59,685 bases of DNA from Alphaproteobacteria bacterium UBA6149 (GTDB lineage: Bacteria > Pseudomonadota > Alphaproteobacteria > Rickettsiales > UBA998). The stretch covers positions 1 to 59,685 of the forward strand of contig DIUV01000012.1 of assembly GCA_002423155.1 (NCBI GenBank). Direction: 5' to 3'. A program made the position numbers and the translations under genes. Numbering within the stretch: the first letter of the stretch is position 1; each line of letters opens with the position of its first letter. Positions 15,854-24,173 of this stretch are shown piece after piece. The notes under the pieces are model-generated. The model was not told the DNA's origin. It searched no databases and saw nothing but the letters and a program-made list of their open reading frames with translations.

Positions 15854-18800
15854 TTATGCTGCCAGTTGAAAACCTTGATCTAACTCATAAGTAGGGCTTT
15901 TTCTAACCTGTTCAGATAGTTCTTTTATGGAGTCCTGTAGTTTATCAAAATCTGCTTCTAGTAATCCAGTTTTGAACTCTTTATCAAAAATCGCCATTTT
16001 ATGGGCAGTTTGCAAACTCATGCCCGTTTTGGCTCTAAAGCCATGTTCACCTAGTTTTTCGTATAATACATCTAAGCTTAACTCTGCCATGTGGGTTTTG
16101 AAATGGTCGCCAATTTCGTGGGTGCGTACATCATCATGCGGAGTTACATTTTTGCCTGTATGCGGTGCGCGAGTGGCTGCGGTGCGCTTGAATTGTCCAC
16201 GCTCCCAAGCATTAGTGAACTTCAACATCATATTGCGTAAAGCCACTGAATCTTTGGGGAACAAATCATCTTGTTTTAAGATTTCAAACGCTTCGGTAGG
16301 CGTATTGCGATCTAACACGATGACATCCACCATTTTATCTCCTTGCGGATAGGTAAAGCCGAAATCTTTTTCGTCGGTTTGTTTTGCCTCGCCTGCTACT
16401 TCTTGGCGCAATTCTGCTGATGGAGCTTGTTGGTTGATGAGTGACAAAGCCTTAATTGGTTTTAACTCTGCCAAACCATTTGCTTCCATGTAAGCAAGGC
16501 CAGCAGTTATATCATGCTTTTGTATGCCCCCTATTGGGTTAGCACCGCCCATATGCATATCACCACCAATAGTAGTATATCCCAAAGCGGATTCAGAAGC
16601 GTTAGAGGTAACCAACGCAATTTTTTTCTGGATATTCCCCAAAGCTCCCGGAGTTATAACCCGAACGCGTGCCTGATAATTTTGCAATGCCACGTCAAAA
16701 GCAGGATCTGACCAAGTGGGTATTTCTTGTTTGCAAGCAGCAGATATATAATCTGGCAATTTAGGATGGCTACCCAAAGGAGCATAAATATAATTGGTAA
16801 TAATTTTCTTTATGCGTCCTTCAGATATATGTAACTGATCTTCTTCGGATAAATTTTCAGTATTTAATCCTTGTAAAGCTATATCTTTATTTTCTCTAGC
16901 AAACCGAGTTAAATCTAGTCCTGAAGAACCAATAATTGCTTCATCAACAATTCTTTGTTGGGGGGCAACGTAAAAATTTCCACCAATACCTTGAATATCG
17001 TGTTCTATGTTTACTATTTCATAGGTTTCTTTTTTATTGTCTTTTACCCATTTTGTTAGTTGATTATTTTCAATTTTATCTAATGTTTGATCAAAATAAA
17101 TCTTCTTGGTGATTGGCTGGTCATGTTCGTCTTTTAAAACATTTCCTTGCTCATCTTTAGCCAATACTTCAACTAAAGTTCCACCTTCAATCAAAAATCT
17201 TGCCGCATCTTGGGTTTCTTTAGAGCTAATATCGGTAGGCAAATAAACGCAGGTTAGAAGATTTTTCTTTATTGCTGCTATGGCTGCTTTTTCACCTTCT
17301 GCTTGTTCTATTTTTAGAGCTTCATCTTTGTATTCAAGTTTTGGAAAATGTTCAAAAAATCCTTTTATGCCATTTTCTTTAACTTCTAATTCCACCATGC
17401 TGGCAACTTCAACCGCACCATAAGCGGAATCTTTTCCACCAGATAATGATACTACAAACCCCTGACAAAAGGGCTGTTTCTGCATATAATCACGCATCCA
17501 CAAAGCAATAGAGCGAGCATATTCTTCATGTTTTAAATCTGACTTTTCAGCATATTCAAAAACATTTTCTGCCCCCGTTGCCTCGCCTACCACGTGCTTA
17601 TCGCTAAAATGATGTTTAATTTCCACATCGGGCTTATAATTGCGCTCCGCCAGAGGGATTTCGGCGACTAAACTACTGGTGGATACGTCTTTGAAACTAT
17701 AACGATCCCCATGATGGACGATTTTACCATTTTGGGCAAAAATCTGGCTACCTTCGGCCGCCATAGTGCCGGAATTGGTGCCTAAGAAATTGGTGTAAAT
17801 ATATGCTCCGCAATGTTGCGAGCCGGTTTCGCACAAACCCTTCGAGCGGATAGATTCTTTATCCAGGCTCGGCTGGGGTTTGCTGGCGCTGGGGTTTAGC
17901 ACCACACCTATATCGGTATCTTTCGATAATCTTGCTAAATAACGCGCCTGTTCTTTTTCGCGGTTATTAATGCTAGAATCATCACCCACGCCCGGCCAGC
18001 CTTCGGCGCAAATTTCGTGGAATAAGGTGATGTGCCGACCATCCGCCGCTTGCAGACCAACCACAGGTTTACCAAAGGGAACTTTTTTGCCGTTCGGTAA
18101 GGCAATTTCAATGGTGCCTTTGCTAACTGGCCAAGCGTTGAATTGGCGAGGTTCGTATTCAGCTGCTCCGTCTGCCAAAATAGACTTAGCAGAAATAGCG
18201 ACCACCTCTCCACCAGCAATGGTTATTTGCGTATTAAAGGGGCGGTTATTGATGTTATATTGTGGATCATCCGCAGGGAAACTTTTATCTGCATAATGCC
18301 AAGGCGCGCCTACGGAAATTACTAAATTGGGGTTTTTATCTTTGGCATATTTGGCGATTAATTGCAGCGCTTCCCACACATGGTCATTATTTTTATTCCA
18401 TTGATGATAATCATCCGCGCCATAGCCCACTAAGCCCATTTCTTCGAGCGCTAAAATATCCACATTGGCTTTTTCCGCTTTATCAATCGCCGCGCAGATA
18501 TTTTTTACGTTAGTAGCAAAATCATAAGAAGTCTGGTTACAACTGCCCGACATAATATTAACCGGAACAGTTGCTTTCACTTGCGTAGTTTTATTCAGCT
18601 CATCCGCTTTGTTTTTCAAACTATCAATAGTTAATTCCTGACCATCTGCTTGCAGCGCCGAAATTATTTGTGCGGTAGAAATATGTTTTTCTTTTGCCAA
18701 ACGGTCTAAACTCAAATCCAACATAGTAAGGGGAATATTTGCCGCTTCTAACGCCTCCGCACTCGGATTAGCGGCGCGTGCCTGCTTAGCCAAAAACACA

Positions 18801-19432
18801 ATATATTCCGGATCAGCAAAGGCAGATTTTTCTTTATCACTTAAATTACGCAAATCCTTCACCCGTAATTGGCTAGCGGCCATAGTGGGGGAGGTTGGTT
18901 GCTCTACCAATGCCGGGAAATTCATTTCCGTGAAAGTTTCTTCCCAGGAATATTGATGTTTTACGCTGCCATCTTCCAAAGTTCGTTGTGCTACGGCATC
19001 TTCAGGTTTGCCGACGAAATAATGCATAGTTTTGTCACGCAAATCTGGGTGCTTGCCGTCTATTTCTATTTCGCCATTTAGTTTGTTGACCAGATTCCGA
19101 CACCAAAGATTATTATTTCCCAAATCTTTATAGCCGACCAAAACATAATCTTTGCCTTCTTCTTTATCATGCAAAGCGCGGCGCAATTGTTCTTTTTGTT
19201 GCTCTAACGTCAACGGGTTTTTGAGCGGGCTAAACAGACCATCATCAAAGCCATTTTCTTTTACCGCTTCGTTGCAAGAACCAATCACAATAATGGGCAC
19301 CAGGCCTTGCTCCATATTCTTACGAATAGTTTTCAAATGCTCCTGATGCAAAGGCTGCCGCCGCCCGAATAAGAGCGAATATTCAATTCCTTGTTCGCGT
19401 GCTTGTTCAAAATTGGCAAAATTCTCAACCAT
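15854..19432 (-). CDS. nadE: Fused NadM-like nucleotidyltransferase and glutamine-dependent NAD synthetase
   Basis: This 1192-residue protein appears to join three domains. Residues about 15-225 look like a NadM-type NMN/NaMN adenylyltransferase: GRRQPLHQEHL at 23-33 in place of the GRFQPxHxGH nucleotide-binding motif, IVIGSCNEA, and MAASQLRVKDL near 184-194 where ISxTxxR is expected. Residues about 290-600 are a nitrilase-type glutaminase with triad candidates Glu330/331, Lys416 and Cys475 (FHEICAEGW). From about 650 comes the ATP-PPase NAD synthetase with SLSGGKDSAYG at 662-672 and a SNASESALGYTTIGGDM block. Together they would turn NaMN into NAD. The gene overlaps pncC by 8 bases and has AGGG 8 bases before its ATG. 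Usual NadE proteins are 270-680 residues. Confidence 0.85.
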   Translation of the reverse strand: MVENFANFEQAREQGIEYSLLFGRRQPLHQEHLKTIRKNMEQGLVPIIVIGSCNEAVKENGFDDGLFSPLKNPLTLEQQKEQLRRALHDKEEGKDYVLVGYKDLGNNNLWCRNLVNKLNGEIEIDGKHPDLRDKTMHYFVGKPEDAVAQRTLEDGSVKHQYSWEETFTEMNFPALVEQPTSPTMAASQLRVKDLRNLSDKEKSAFADPEYIVFLAKQARAANPSAEALEAANIPLTMLDLSLDRLAKEKHISTAQIISALQADGQELTIDSLKNKADELNKTTQVKATVPVNIMSGSCNQTSYDFATNVKNICAAIDKAEKANVDILALEEMGLVGYGADDYHQWNKNNDHVWEALQLIAKYAKDKNPNLVISVGAPWHYADKSFPADDPQYNINNRPFNTQITIAGGEVVAISAKSILADGAAEYEPRQFNAWPVSKGTIEIALPNGKKVPFGKPVVGLQAADGRHITLFHEICAEGWPGVGDDSSINNREKEQARYLARLSKDTDIGVVLNPSASKPQPSLDKESIRSKGLCETGSQHCGAYIYTNFLGTNSGTMAAEGSQIFAQNGKIVHHGDRYSFKDVSTSSLVAEIPLAERNYKPDVEIKHHFSDKHVVGEATGAENVFEYAEKSDLKHEEYARSIALWMRDYMQKQPFCQGFVVSLSGGKDSAYGAVEVASMVELEVKENGIKGFFEHFPKLEYKDEALKIEQAEGEKAAIAAIKKNLLTCVYLPTDISSKETQDAARFLIEGGTLVEVLAKDEQGNVLKDEHDQPITKKIYFDQTLDKIENNQLTKWVKDNKKETYEIVNIEHDIQGIGGNFYVAPQQRIVDEAIIGSSGLDLTRFARENKDIALQGLNTENLSEEDQLHISEGRIKKIITNYIYAPLGSHPKLPDYISAACKQEIPTWSDPAFDVALQNYQARVRVITPGALGNIQKKIALVTSNASESALGYTTIGGDMHMGGANPIGGIQKHDITAGLAYMEANGLAELKPIKALSLINQQAPSAELRQEVAGEAKQTDEKDFGFTYPQGDKMVDVIVLDRNTPTEAFEILKQDDLFPKDSVALRNMMLKFTNAWERGQFKRTAATRAPHTGKNVTPHDDVRTHEIGDHFKTHMAELSLDVLYEKLGEHGFRAKTGMSLQTAHKMAIFDKEFKTGLLEADFDKLQDSIKELSEQVRKSPTYELDQGFQLAA

Positions 19433-20060
19433 GGTAGTGTCCCTGTTTTTCGGCTTTAGTTAATTCAGCTGCTGATGTTTTTATTTTTATTGTTGGCTTA
19501 ATTATTTTGGGAGTTAGGGCTTGCTCAATAGTTTTTTCTAAAAATTCCACAGCAGTTTCCATGGTTTGCCGTCTATCCGCTGTGCGTTCTCCCTTAAAGT
19601 GAAATTCATCACACATAAAAACTTCCCCATTAACCGCCGAGGCAATACACACCGTACCCCCAGAAATTCCCCGCGCATCGTCACCATTAGGGCCTGCATA
19701 ACCAGTAACCGCTACCGAAATTTGTGCCCGGGAATTTTTTAATGCTCCCAAAGCCATTTCTCTGGCCACGGGCTGGCTTACTGCCTCATATTCAGCTAAA
19801 GTTTCTGCCTTTACTCCAAGCATATCCTGCTTAGCATCATTATTATATACTATATAAGCACGATCTAACATATTTGAAGATCCGCCCAAGCAGGTAAGCA
19901 AATTAGCAATGCCGCCCCCCGTAAGCGACTCTGCGGTTACGATTTTTATATGATGATTCTTGCACTTTTGCAGCAAACCATCTACGCGGCGCAATAAATC
20001 TGCCCCATAAATATTTAATAATTCAGGGTCGTAAATAGTACCCGAAAGATTATCGCTCAT
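19425..20060 (-). CDS. pncC: Nicotinamide-nucleotide amidase PncC (CinA C-terminal domain)
   Basis: This 211-residue protein matches the CinA C-terminal amidohydrolase: VTAESLTGGGIANLLT with the catalytic serine region, YIVYNNDAKQDMLGV, EAVSQPVAREMALGAL, and VAVTGYAGPNG followed by SGGTVCIA. PncC deamidates NMN to NaMN, feeding recycled NMN back into NAD synthesis. It is a stand-alone domain without the CinA N-terminal MoCF-like part, and has about 25-residue extensions at both ends. Its ATG overlaps the stop of the 87-residue gene, and its end overlaps the NadE fusion, so translation is likely coupled. Confidence 0.85.
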   Translation of the reverse strand: MSDNLSGTIYDPELLNIYGADLLRRVDGLLQKCKNHHIKIVTAESLTGGGIANLLTCLGGSSNMLDRAYIVYNNDAKQDMLGVKAETLAEYEAVSQPVAREMALGALKNSRAQISVAVTGYAGPNGDDARGISGGTVCIASAVNGEVFMCDEFHFKGERTADRRQTMETAVEFLEKTIEQALTPKIIKPTIKIKTSAAELTKAEKQGHYHG

Positions 20061-20320
20061 AGCTTAAAACCATATTTGTCATGCATTTTCTGTAGCACAG
20101 ATTCATTAGGCGCATCTCCATAACCTGACTCAATCACTTCACCATATTCAATCAAATTAATCGCCCCCGTTTTGATTTTTTGTAAAAATGAGCGCAATTT
20201 CAGAGCTTCTACTTTCAAGAAAAACCACGCAGGGCGGCCAGTTTTATCCTTGCCACCTTGCACGAGATAAATATTTTGGCTTTCTCTGAAGTTAGAAATT
20301 TTCTGGGCGAAAGAGGTCAT
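20057..20320 (-). CDS. Unknown 87-residue protein inside the NAD operon
   Basis: From ATG 20320 the product has 87 residues: MTSFAQKISNFRESQNIYLV, then GGKDKTGRPAWFFLKV, a charged helix KLRSFLQKIKTG and GYGDAPNESVLQKMHDKYGF. I recognise no family. There is no signal peptide or membrane segment. It sits 4 bases after pncB and overlaps pncC by 4 bases, so it is tightly cotranslated. A longer frame from 20353 overlaps pncB and is less likely. By position it may be a regulator or adaptor of the pathway, but that is a guess. Confidence 0.7.
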   Translation of the reverse strand: MTSFAQKISNFRESQNIYLVQGGKDKTGRPAWFFLKVEALKLRSFLQKIKTGAINLIEYGEVIESGYGDAPNESVLQKMHDKYGFKL

Positions 20321-20324
20321 TCTA

Positions 20325-22190
20325 TTATGCTGCCATAGAAGGTGATTTTCCACCAGCTATTTCCAGCGAACCAGAAATATCAGTACCAGGTTTATTCATA
20401 GACGCCATAATTGCCTGACGTTGTTTTAAAACCAATGGGTCCATCAAAATTATTTGTGGTTTGGGGTCGTCTAGTCTTTTTATTTCCTCAGATAGGCTGG
20501 CTCGTTGAGCACGGGCGTAAGTTTTAATCTCATCTAAGTCAGTAACTTCTGGGCCGCCTTTATAAGCAGGTTTAGTTTTAGGCGCACCATGCTCATTATA
20601 AACATATTTAGAAGCAGCATCTTTTTGACGCACAAAGATAGGTTTCAACAAAGTTTCGGCTGACGCAACCTCGCCTACGTCTATTTTATTACCTGCGGTA
20701 TCTACGATACCATCTTGTAGCAATTCACGCCAGTTATCACCACGACGCAAAGACTCATCAATAATAACATCCGCCAATATTTTGCCATTAGCATCTTTTA
20801 AGCGCAGCGTATTTAGCTCTACTCCTGGCATAGAAGATTTAGGGCCAGGAAGCGAAGGATCATTTTTATCCACTCCCGCAACTTTCATAGTGCGTACCAT
20901 ATCTTTGGTAATCGGCACAACTTTCTGGTTAACTATAGCAGTTTTAACTTCGCCATTTTCTAAATTTGCTTCAAAATCTTCATGAATAATTTCACTCGCA
21001 GATATTTTGTAAACTCCTCCGCGTAATGGCCCTGGATTGCCTAATTCGGTGCCTACTCCGTAAACTTGGATAGGTAATTTTTCGCCTTTTTCTTCTATGC
21101 TACGTTTTTGCATCGCATGAATAGATTTTTCATCTAAACCATCAGTGGCAAAAATCTTGGTATTATTAAATAATTCAGGGTGGGTTTGGCGTGCTTCGTC
21201 TAGCAATGCTTTTGCTTCCCAGCTTAATGCATATAAATCACCCGAATCCAAACGCACACCGTCTAACTCTACGTTCATTTCTATGGCCGCACGAATAGCG
21301 TTTTTAACCCCCTGTACGGGATCAAAAGTATCAACTAACAATACTGAATTATTCGCCATGCTTTTTAAATAAGCTTTAAAAGCAATTAGTTCTAACTCGC
21401 TATTGCCAACATTAGGCCATGCGGCATCAACGGTTTGTTTTACATTATTTTCAAAAAATTCCCTGTCGTCACTGGTGTAATAAGGGCTTATCCATTCAAT
21501 CCCTGCTTTTTTAGCTTCTACATAGCCCTCAAAAGCGGCTTTAAAGCCCATAATCCAGCTATGCGCCATAGTTCCTGTGGGCGGAATACCCAATACACGC
21601 GCGGCATCAACATCCGCCGTAAAGGCGGCGCCACCAATATAAGAAGCACGAGAAACCCCAGCGTCTAAAGTGCCAGAACGGCGTAAAGAAAAATCGGCAA
21701 AGGGGCGACCTTGTCCTGCTTCATCAATCCGCGCACCACGAGTTGCAATAATTGAAGCAGAATTCATAATATTTAAAATAGCCGACTCGACTAATTGCGC
21801 CTGAACTAGAGAACCAGTAATCCGCAAAGCAGGCCCTTGCCCAAGCATAGCGGTTCCCTCGGGCACTGCATCTACTTGTAAATTAAGTTTAGAATTAGCT
21901 AGATAATTTAAAAATTCTTCAGAGAAAAGCCGCTCGCCTTTTTTCTCTAGGGTACGCAAATAGGCAATTTTTTCTTCATCAAATTTGAAATTATTTAAAA
22001 AATCAACTACACCCTCTAAACCAGCAGCAACCGTATAACCACCACCAAAGGGAGGATTGCGCCAATGCATGTAAAAAGTTGCTTCTTCTTCCTGCCGACC
22101 TTGGTCAAAATAACCTTGCGCCATGGTTAACTGGTACATATCGGTTTTAGTCGGGTTTAAATCCCGGTAGCTTTTTTCTAAATATCCCAT
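20325..22190 (-). CDS. pncB: Nicotinate phosphoribosyltransferase
   Basis: From ATG 22190 (AGGA 9 bases upstream) the enzyme has 621 residues and joins nicotinate with PRPP to give NaMN. Family motifs are TDMYQLTMAQGYF near 16-28, FGGGYTVAAGLE, the phosphorylatable histidine His210 in GTMAHSW, DGVRLDSGDLYALS, ATDGLDEKSI and VYGVGTELGNPG. The TD-Y-LTMA start and FGG block favour nicotinate over nicotinamide transferase. It is longer than the usual 400-540 residues, with an extra C-terminal tail after about 540 that I cannot assign. It follows prs by 71 bases. Confidence 0.87.
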   Translation of the reverse strand: MGYLEKSYRDLNPTKTDMYQLTMAQGYFDQGRQEEEATFYMHWRNPPFGGGYTVAAGLEGVVDFLNNFKFDEEKIAYLRTLEKKGERLFSEEFLNYLANSKLNLQVDAVPEGTAMLGQGPALRITGSLVQAQLVESAILNIMNSASIIATRGARIDEAGQGRPFADFSLRRSGTLDAGVSRASYIGGAAFTADVDAARVLGIPPTGTMAHSWIMGFKAAFEGYVEAKKAGIEWISPYYTSDDREFFENNVKQTVDAAWPNVGNSELELIAFKAYLKSMANNSVLLVDTFDPVQGVKNAIRAAIEMNVELDGVRLDSGDLYALSWEAKALLDEARQTHPELFNNTKIFATDGLDEKSIHAMQKRSIEEKGEKLPIQVYGVGTELGNPGPLRGGVYKISASEIIHEDFEANLENGEVKTAIVNQKVVPITKDMVRTMKVAGVDKNDPSLPGPKSSMPGVELNTLRLKDANGKILADVIIDESLRRGDNWRELLQDGIVDTAGNKIDVGEVASAETLLKPIFVRQKDAASKYVYNEHGAPKTKPAYKGGPEVTDLDEIKTYARAQRASLSEEIKRLDDPKPQIILMDPLVLKQRQAIMASMNKPGTDISGSLEIAGGKSPSMAA

Positions 22191-22261
22191 GATTTTTCCT
22201 TTTTTGTTTTTATTTGGCAAAAAGTTTAATGATTTTTTATATCTTGTCAATTATTTATTAA

Positions 22262-23458
22262 CTAAATAGCAATATCTGCACGCTGCCAACTAGCCACACG
22301 ATTAGCAAAAGGCGAAGGCTTGGTGAGCGCTAATGGTATTTTCTGTTGCCGCGTCAACTCTTGCGCGATTAATTTCCCGGTCGATAAAATCGCCACGCGC
22401 TCTTTTAATTCAGGAGAATTTAGTTCCTTACGTTTTTGTTCTATTTCAAAAACCGAGTCGGTACAAACCACTTGGTCTATCAGATTTTTTCCTGCAAATT
22501 GCGGCTCTAGTAGATTTTCCAATGCGGATTTCCCGTCTTTGCCGATGCAAATTGCGTGGGTGAAATAAGTGGCAACCGATTTTGCTCCACGCTCTTTCAA
22601 AGCCTTAGCAGCATTAATCAAAGTACCACCACCATCGCTCATATCATCGATTATTACGCAATCTTTATCTGCAACATCCCCCTCGAACCCAGCAACAAAA
22701 GTTTCGTTAGCGGATTTATGCTCTTTGGCGATTTTAAATAAATGCACATCCGCCGCCTCTTCGCTGGTATCTTGCACGGCGGCGGCGAGTTTTCGTGCAC
22801 GGATTTGTCCGCGATCATTAGGTTTATCCGCCCCATCAGGAGCTCCAATAACCATATTGTTTAAATTAGGAAAACGGGTTTTTATATCCTGCGCAAAAAG
22901 TTCGGTGCTAGATAAATAGTTATAATTTTCACCAAACTCATCTTTCCAGAATTTTACCGTTCCTTCGGAATGCGGTTCGATAGTAATGATTTTATCCGCC
23001 CCATCTGCGCGTAAATCACGAGCAAAACGTTTGGCATTTACTGAACAAATACGCCCTTGTTCGCTAAAAGGTCTATCTTGGCGGTCGTATGCGCAATTGG
23101 GCATCGCTACCGTAACTTCTTTTACCCCATGGTCTTTTAAGGTGGTAATAGTCGAACGAACGCGCTCTATACTATCACTTACTATATCTGGTTGTTCACC
23201 AGTTGATTCAACGATTGTAACTTTAGCATGACGTAATTTCGCCAAATTTTCCTGATAACGTTTCTGGGCGTCCGCATGGCTGGTAAGCTCACGCTCATCC
23301 CGCAAAAAAGGAAATAATTCACAATGGACTGCACCGCTATTAAAGGGTCCAAAACTGACATCAATTTTCTCCCCTTTAAAATTTTTAAGAATTTCCTCTC
23401 GGCTTTCCTTCGTAACTCGCGGACCAAAGATAATGTAATTTTTATTATTATTTTGCAC
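22262..23458 (-). CDS. prs: Divergent ribose-phosphate pyrophosphokinase (PRPP synthetase-like)
   Basis: Using GTG at 23458 (GGAG 8 bases ahead) the protein has 398 residues, about 80 more than ordinary Prs. It retains the synthetase layout: YDRQDRPFSEQGRICSVNAK in place of the ARQDR...SAK block, EPHSEGTVKFW where DLH..QIQGFF is usual, GAPDGADKPNDRGQIRARKL, and a PRPP loop CVIIDDMSDGGGTLINAA. The departures, an insertion before GQIRARKL and a longer C-terminus, mark it as a divergent branch. As first gene of the NAD operon it probably supplies PRPP to PncB. A changed substrate, as in phage and bacterial ADP-ribose pyrophosphate synthetases, is possible. Confidence 0.8.
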   Translation of the reverse strand: MQNNNKNYIIFGPRVTKESREEILKNFKGEKIDVSFGPFNSGAVHCELFPFLRDERELTSHADAQKRYQENLAKLRHAKVTIVESTGEQPDIVSDSIERVRSTITTLKDHGVKEVTVAMPNCAYDRQDRPFSEQGRICSVNAKRFARDLRADGADKIITIEPHSEGTVKFWKDEFGENYNYLSSTELFAQDIKTRFPNLNNMVIGAPDGADKPNDRGQIRARKLAAAVQDTSEEAADVHLFKIAKEHKSANETFVAGFEGDVADKDCVIIDDMSDGGGTLINAAKALKERGAKSVATYFTHAICIGKDGKSALENLLEPQFAGKNLIDQVVCTDSVFEIEQKRKELNSPELKERVAILSTGKLIAQELTRQQKIPLALTKPSPFANRVASWQRADIAI

Positions 23459-23531
23459 GTAAATCACTCCGTTTTTAAATTGCGGAGGATTTAAACATGG
23501 GAAATAGTAAACGTCACGTTAAGATTTGATG

Positions 23532-23789
23532 ACAATTGTCACCCTACACGACAGTACCGTTAATATTACGAAGCTATTGAATGGTAAGTATTTATTTCTT
23601 AAAATCGCTCTCTCCGTCGTCATTCCTGCTGCGGCTAAGAATCTCTTTTTCCGCTTGTGAGTGCCTCGTTTAGGGCGAAAGAGATTCTTAGCCGCAGCAG
23701 GAATGACGACGGAGAGAGCGAACTTTTTTATTGTATTTCAATATATAAATGCCTTGTTAATACTACTGTCGTGTAGGGTGGACAATTGT
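23532..23789. repeat. Nested palindrome: outer arms
   Basis: The arm at 23532-23556 (ACAATTGT then CACCCTACACGACAGTA) is repeated inverted at 23764-23789 with one extra base. Between them lies a complete family C palindrome at 23605-23721, flanked by AT-rich spacers. The element fills most of the gap between the NAD operon promoter side and the tRNA gene. Confidence 0.8.
23605..23721. repeat. Palindromic element, family C copy 1 (inner)
   Basis: Two perfect 44-base inverted arms run from 23605-23648 and 23678-23721, containing CTCTCCGTCGTCATTCC and its complement, with a 29-base loop. The CTCCGTCGTCAT arm motif recurs at 52187 (variant CTCCGCCGTCATTCCC) and at the right edge of the window, 59653. 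As RNA this would be one of the most stable hairpins in the window. Confidence 0.9.
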
Positions 23790-24000
23790 GGAGAAAAATT
23801 ACGCTGTAGCTGAATTTTTGGTCTTTAGCCAATTAGATAATAGCTAAGCTCGGGTGTTTGGCAAGCAGCCCGCTTACGCTCTACGAGCTACAGCGAGGCA
23901 TCCGCTTTCTATTTTCCCTCGTGGACAAAGTACACGCTGGTAGCAACGTGGCACCCAGTCACGCTGTAGCTATTTTGCTTCGCAAAATAGCGAAAGCGGA
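23790..24000. other. Gene-free stretch downstream of tRNA-Arg
   Basis: No gene is supported here. ACGCTGTAGCT at 23801 recurs near 23963, with an inverted copy near 23888. A short perfect hairpin TATTTTGC/GCAAAATA lies near 23970-23990, just 3' of the tRNA gene on the minus strand. It may take part in tRNA 3' processing or termination, though it has no clear T-run. Confidence 0.4.
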
Positions 24001-24077
24001 TGGTGCACCCAGAGCGATTCGAACGCCCGACCTTCTGATTCGTAGTCAGATGCTCTATCCAGCTGAGCTATGGGTGC
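24001..24077 (-). tRNA. tRNA-Arg (anticodon ACG)
   Basis: On the minus strand a 77-base cloverleaf folds cleanly. The acceptor stem GCACCCA pairs with TGGGTGC, the discriminator is A, and CCA is encoded. The D arm contains AGCTCAGCTGGATAGAGC, the anticodon stem is CTGA/TCAG with loop CTACGAA giving anticodon ACG, and the T arm is GGGCG-TTCGAAT-CGCTC. ACG is read as ICG after TadA deamination and decodes CGU, CGC and CGA. Confidence 0.95.
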
Positions 24078-24173
24078 ATTGTCGTACAAAAAACCCTATA
24101 TGGGCGACAAGAGCAGGATGTTTAATGCAAAATCCATTAAGATGCAAGCATTTTTAACAGCTGGCAAAAAATA

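Noticed and set aside
23530..23541. TGACAATTGTCA as an operator for the NAD operon
   Set aside because: It is a perfect 12-base palindrome about 70 bases ahead of prs, but it belongs to the outer arm of a repeat whose partner arm has a similar ACAATTGT, so it is better explained by the element.
23858..24157. Plus-strand reading frame across the tRNA-Arg gene
   Set aside because: Its RAIRTPDLLIRSQMLYPAEL segment is the well-known false translation of the antisense of a tRNA gene. The tRNA itself is complete.
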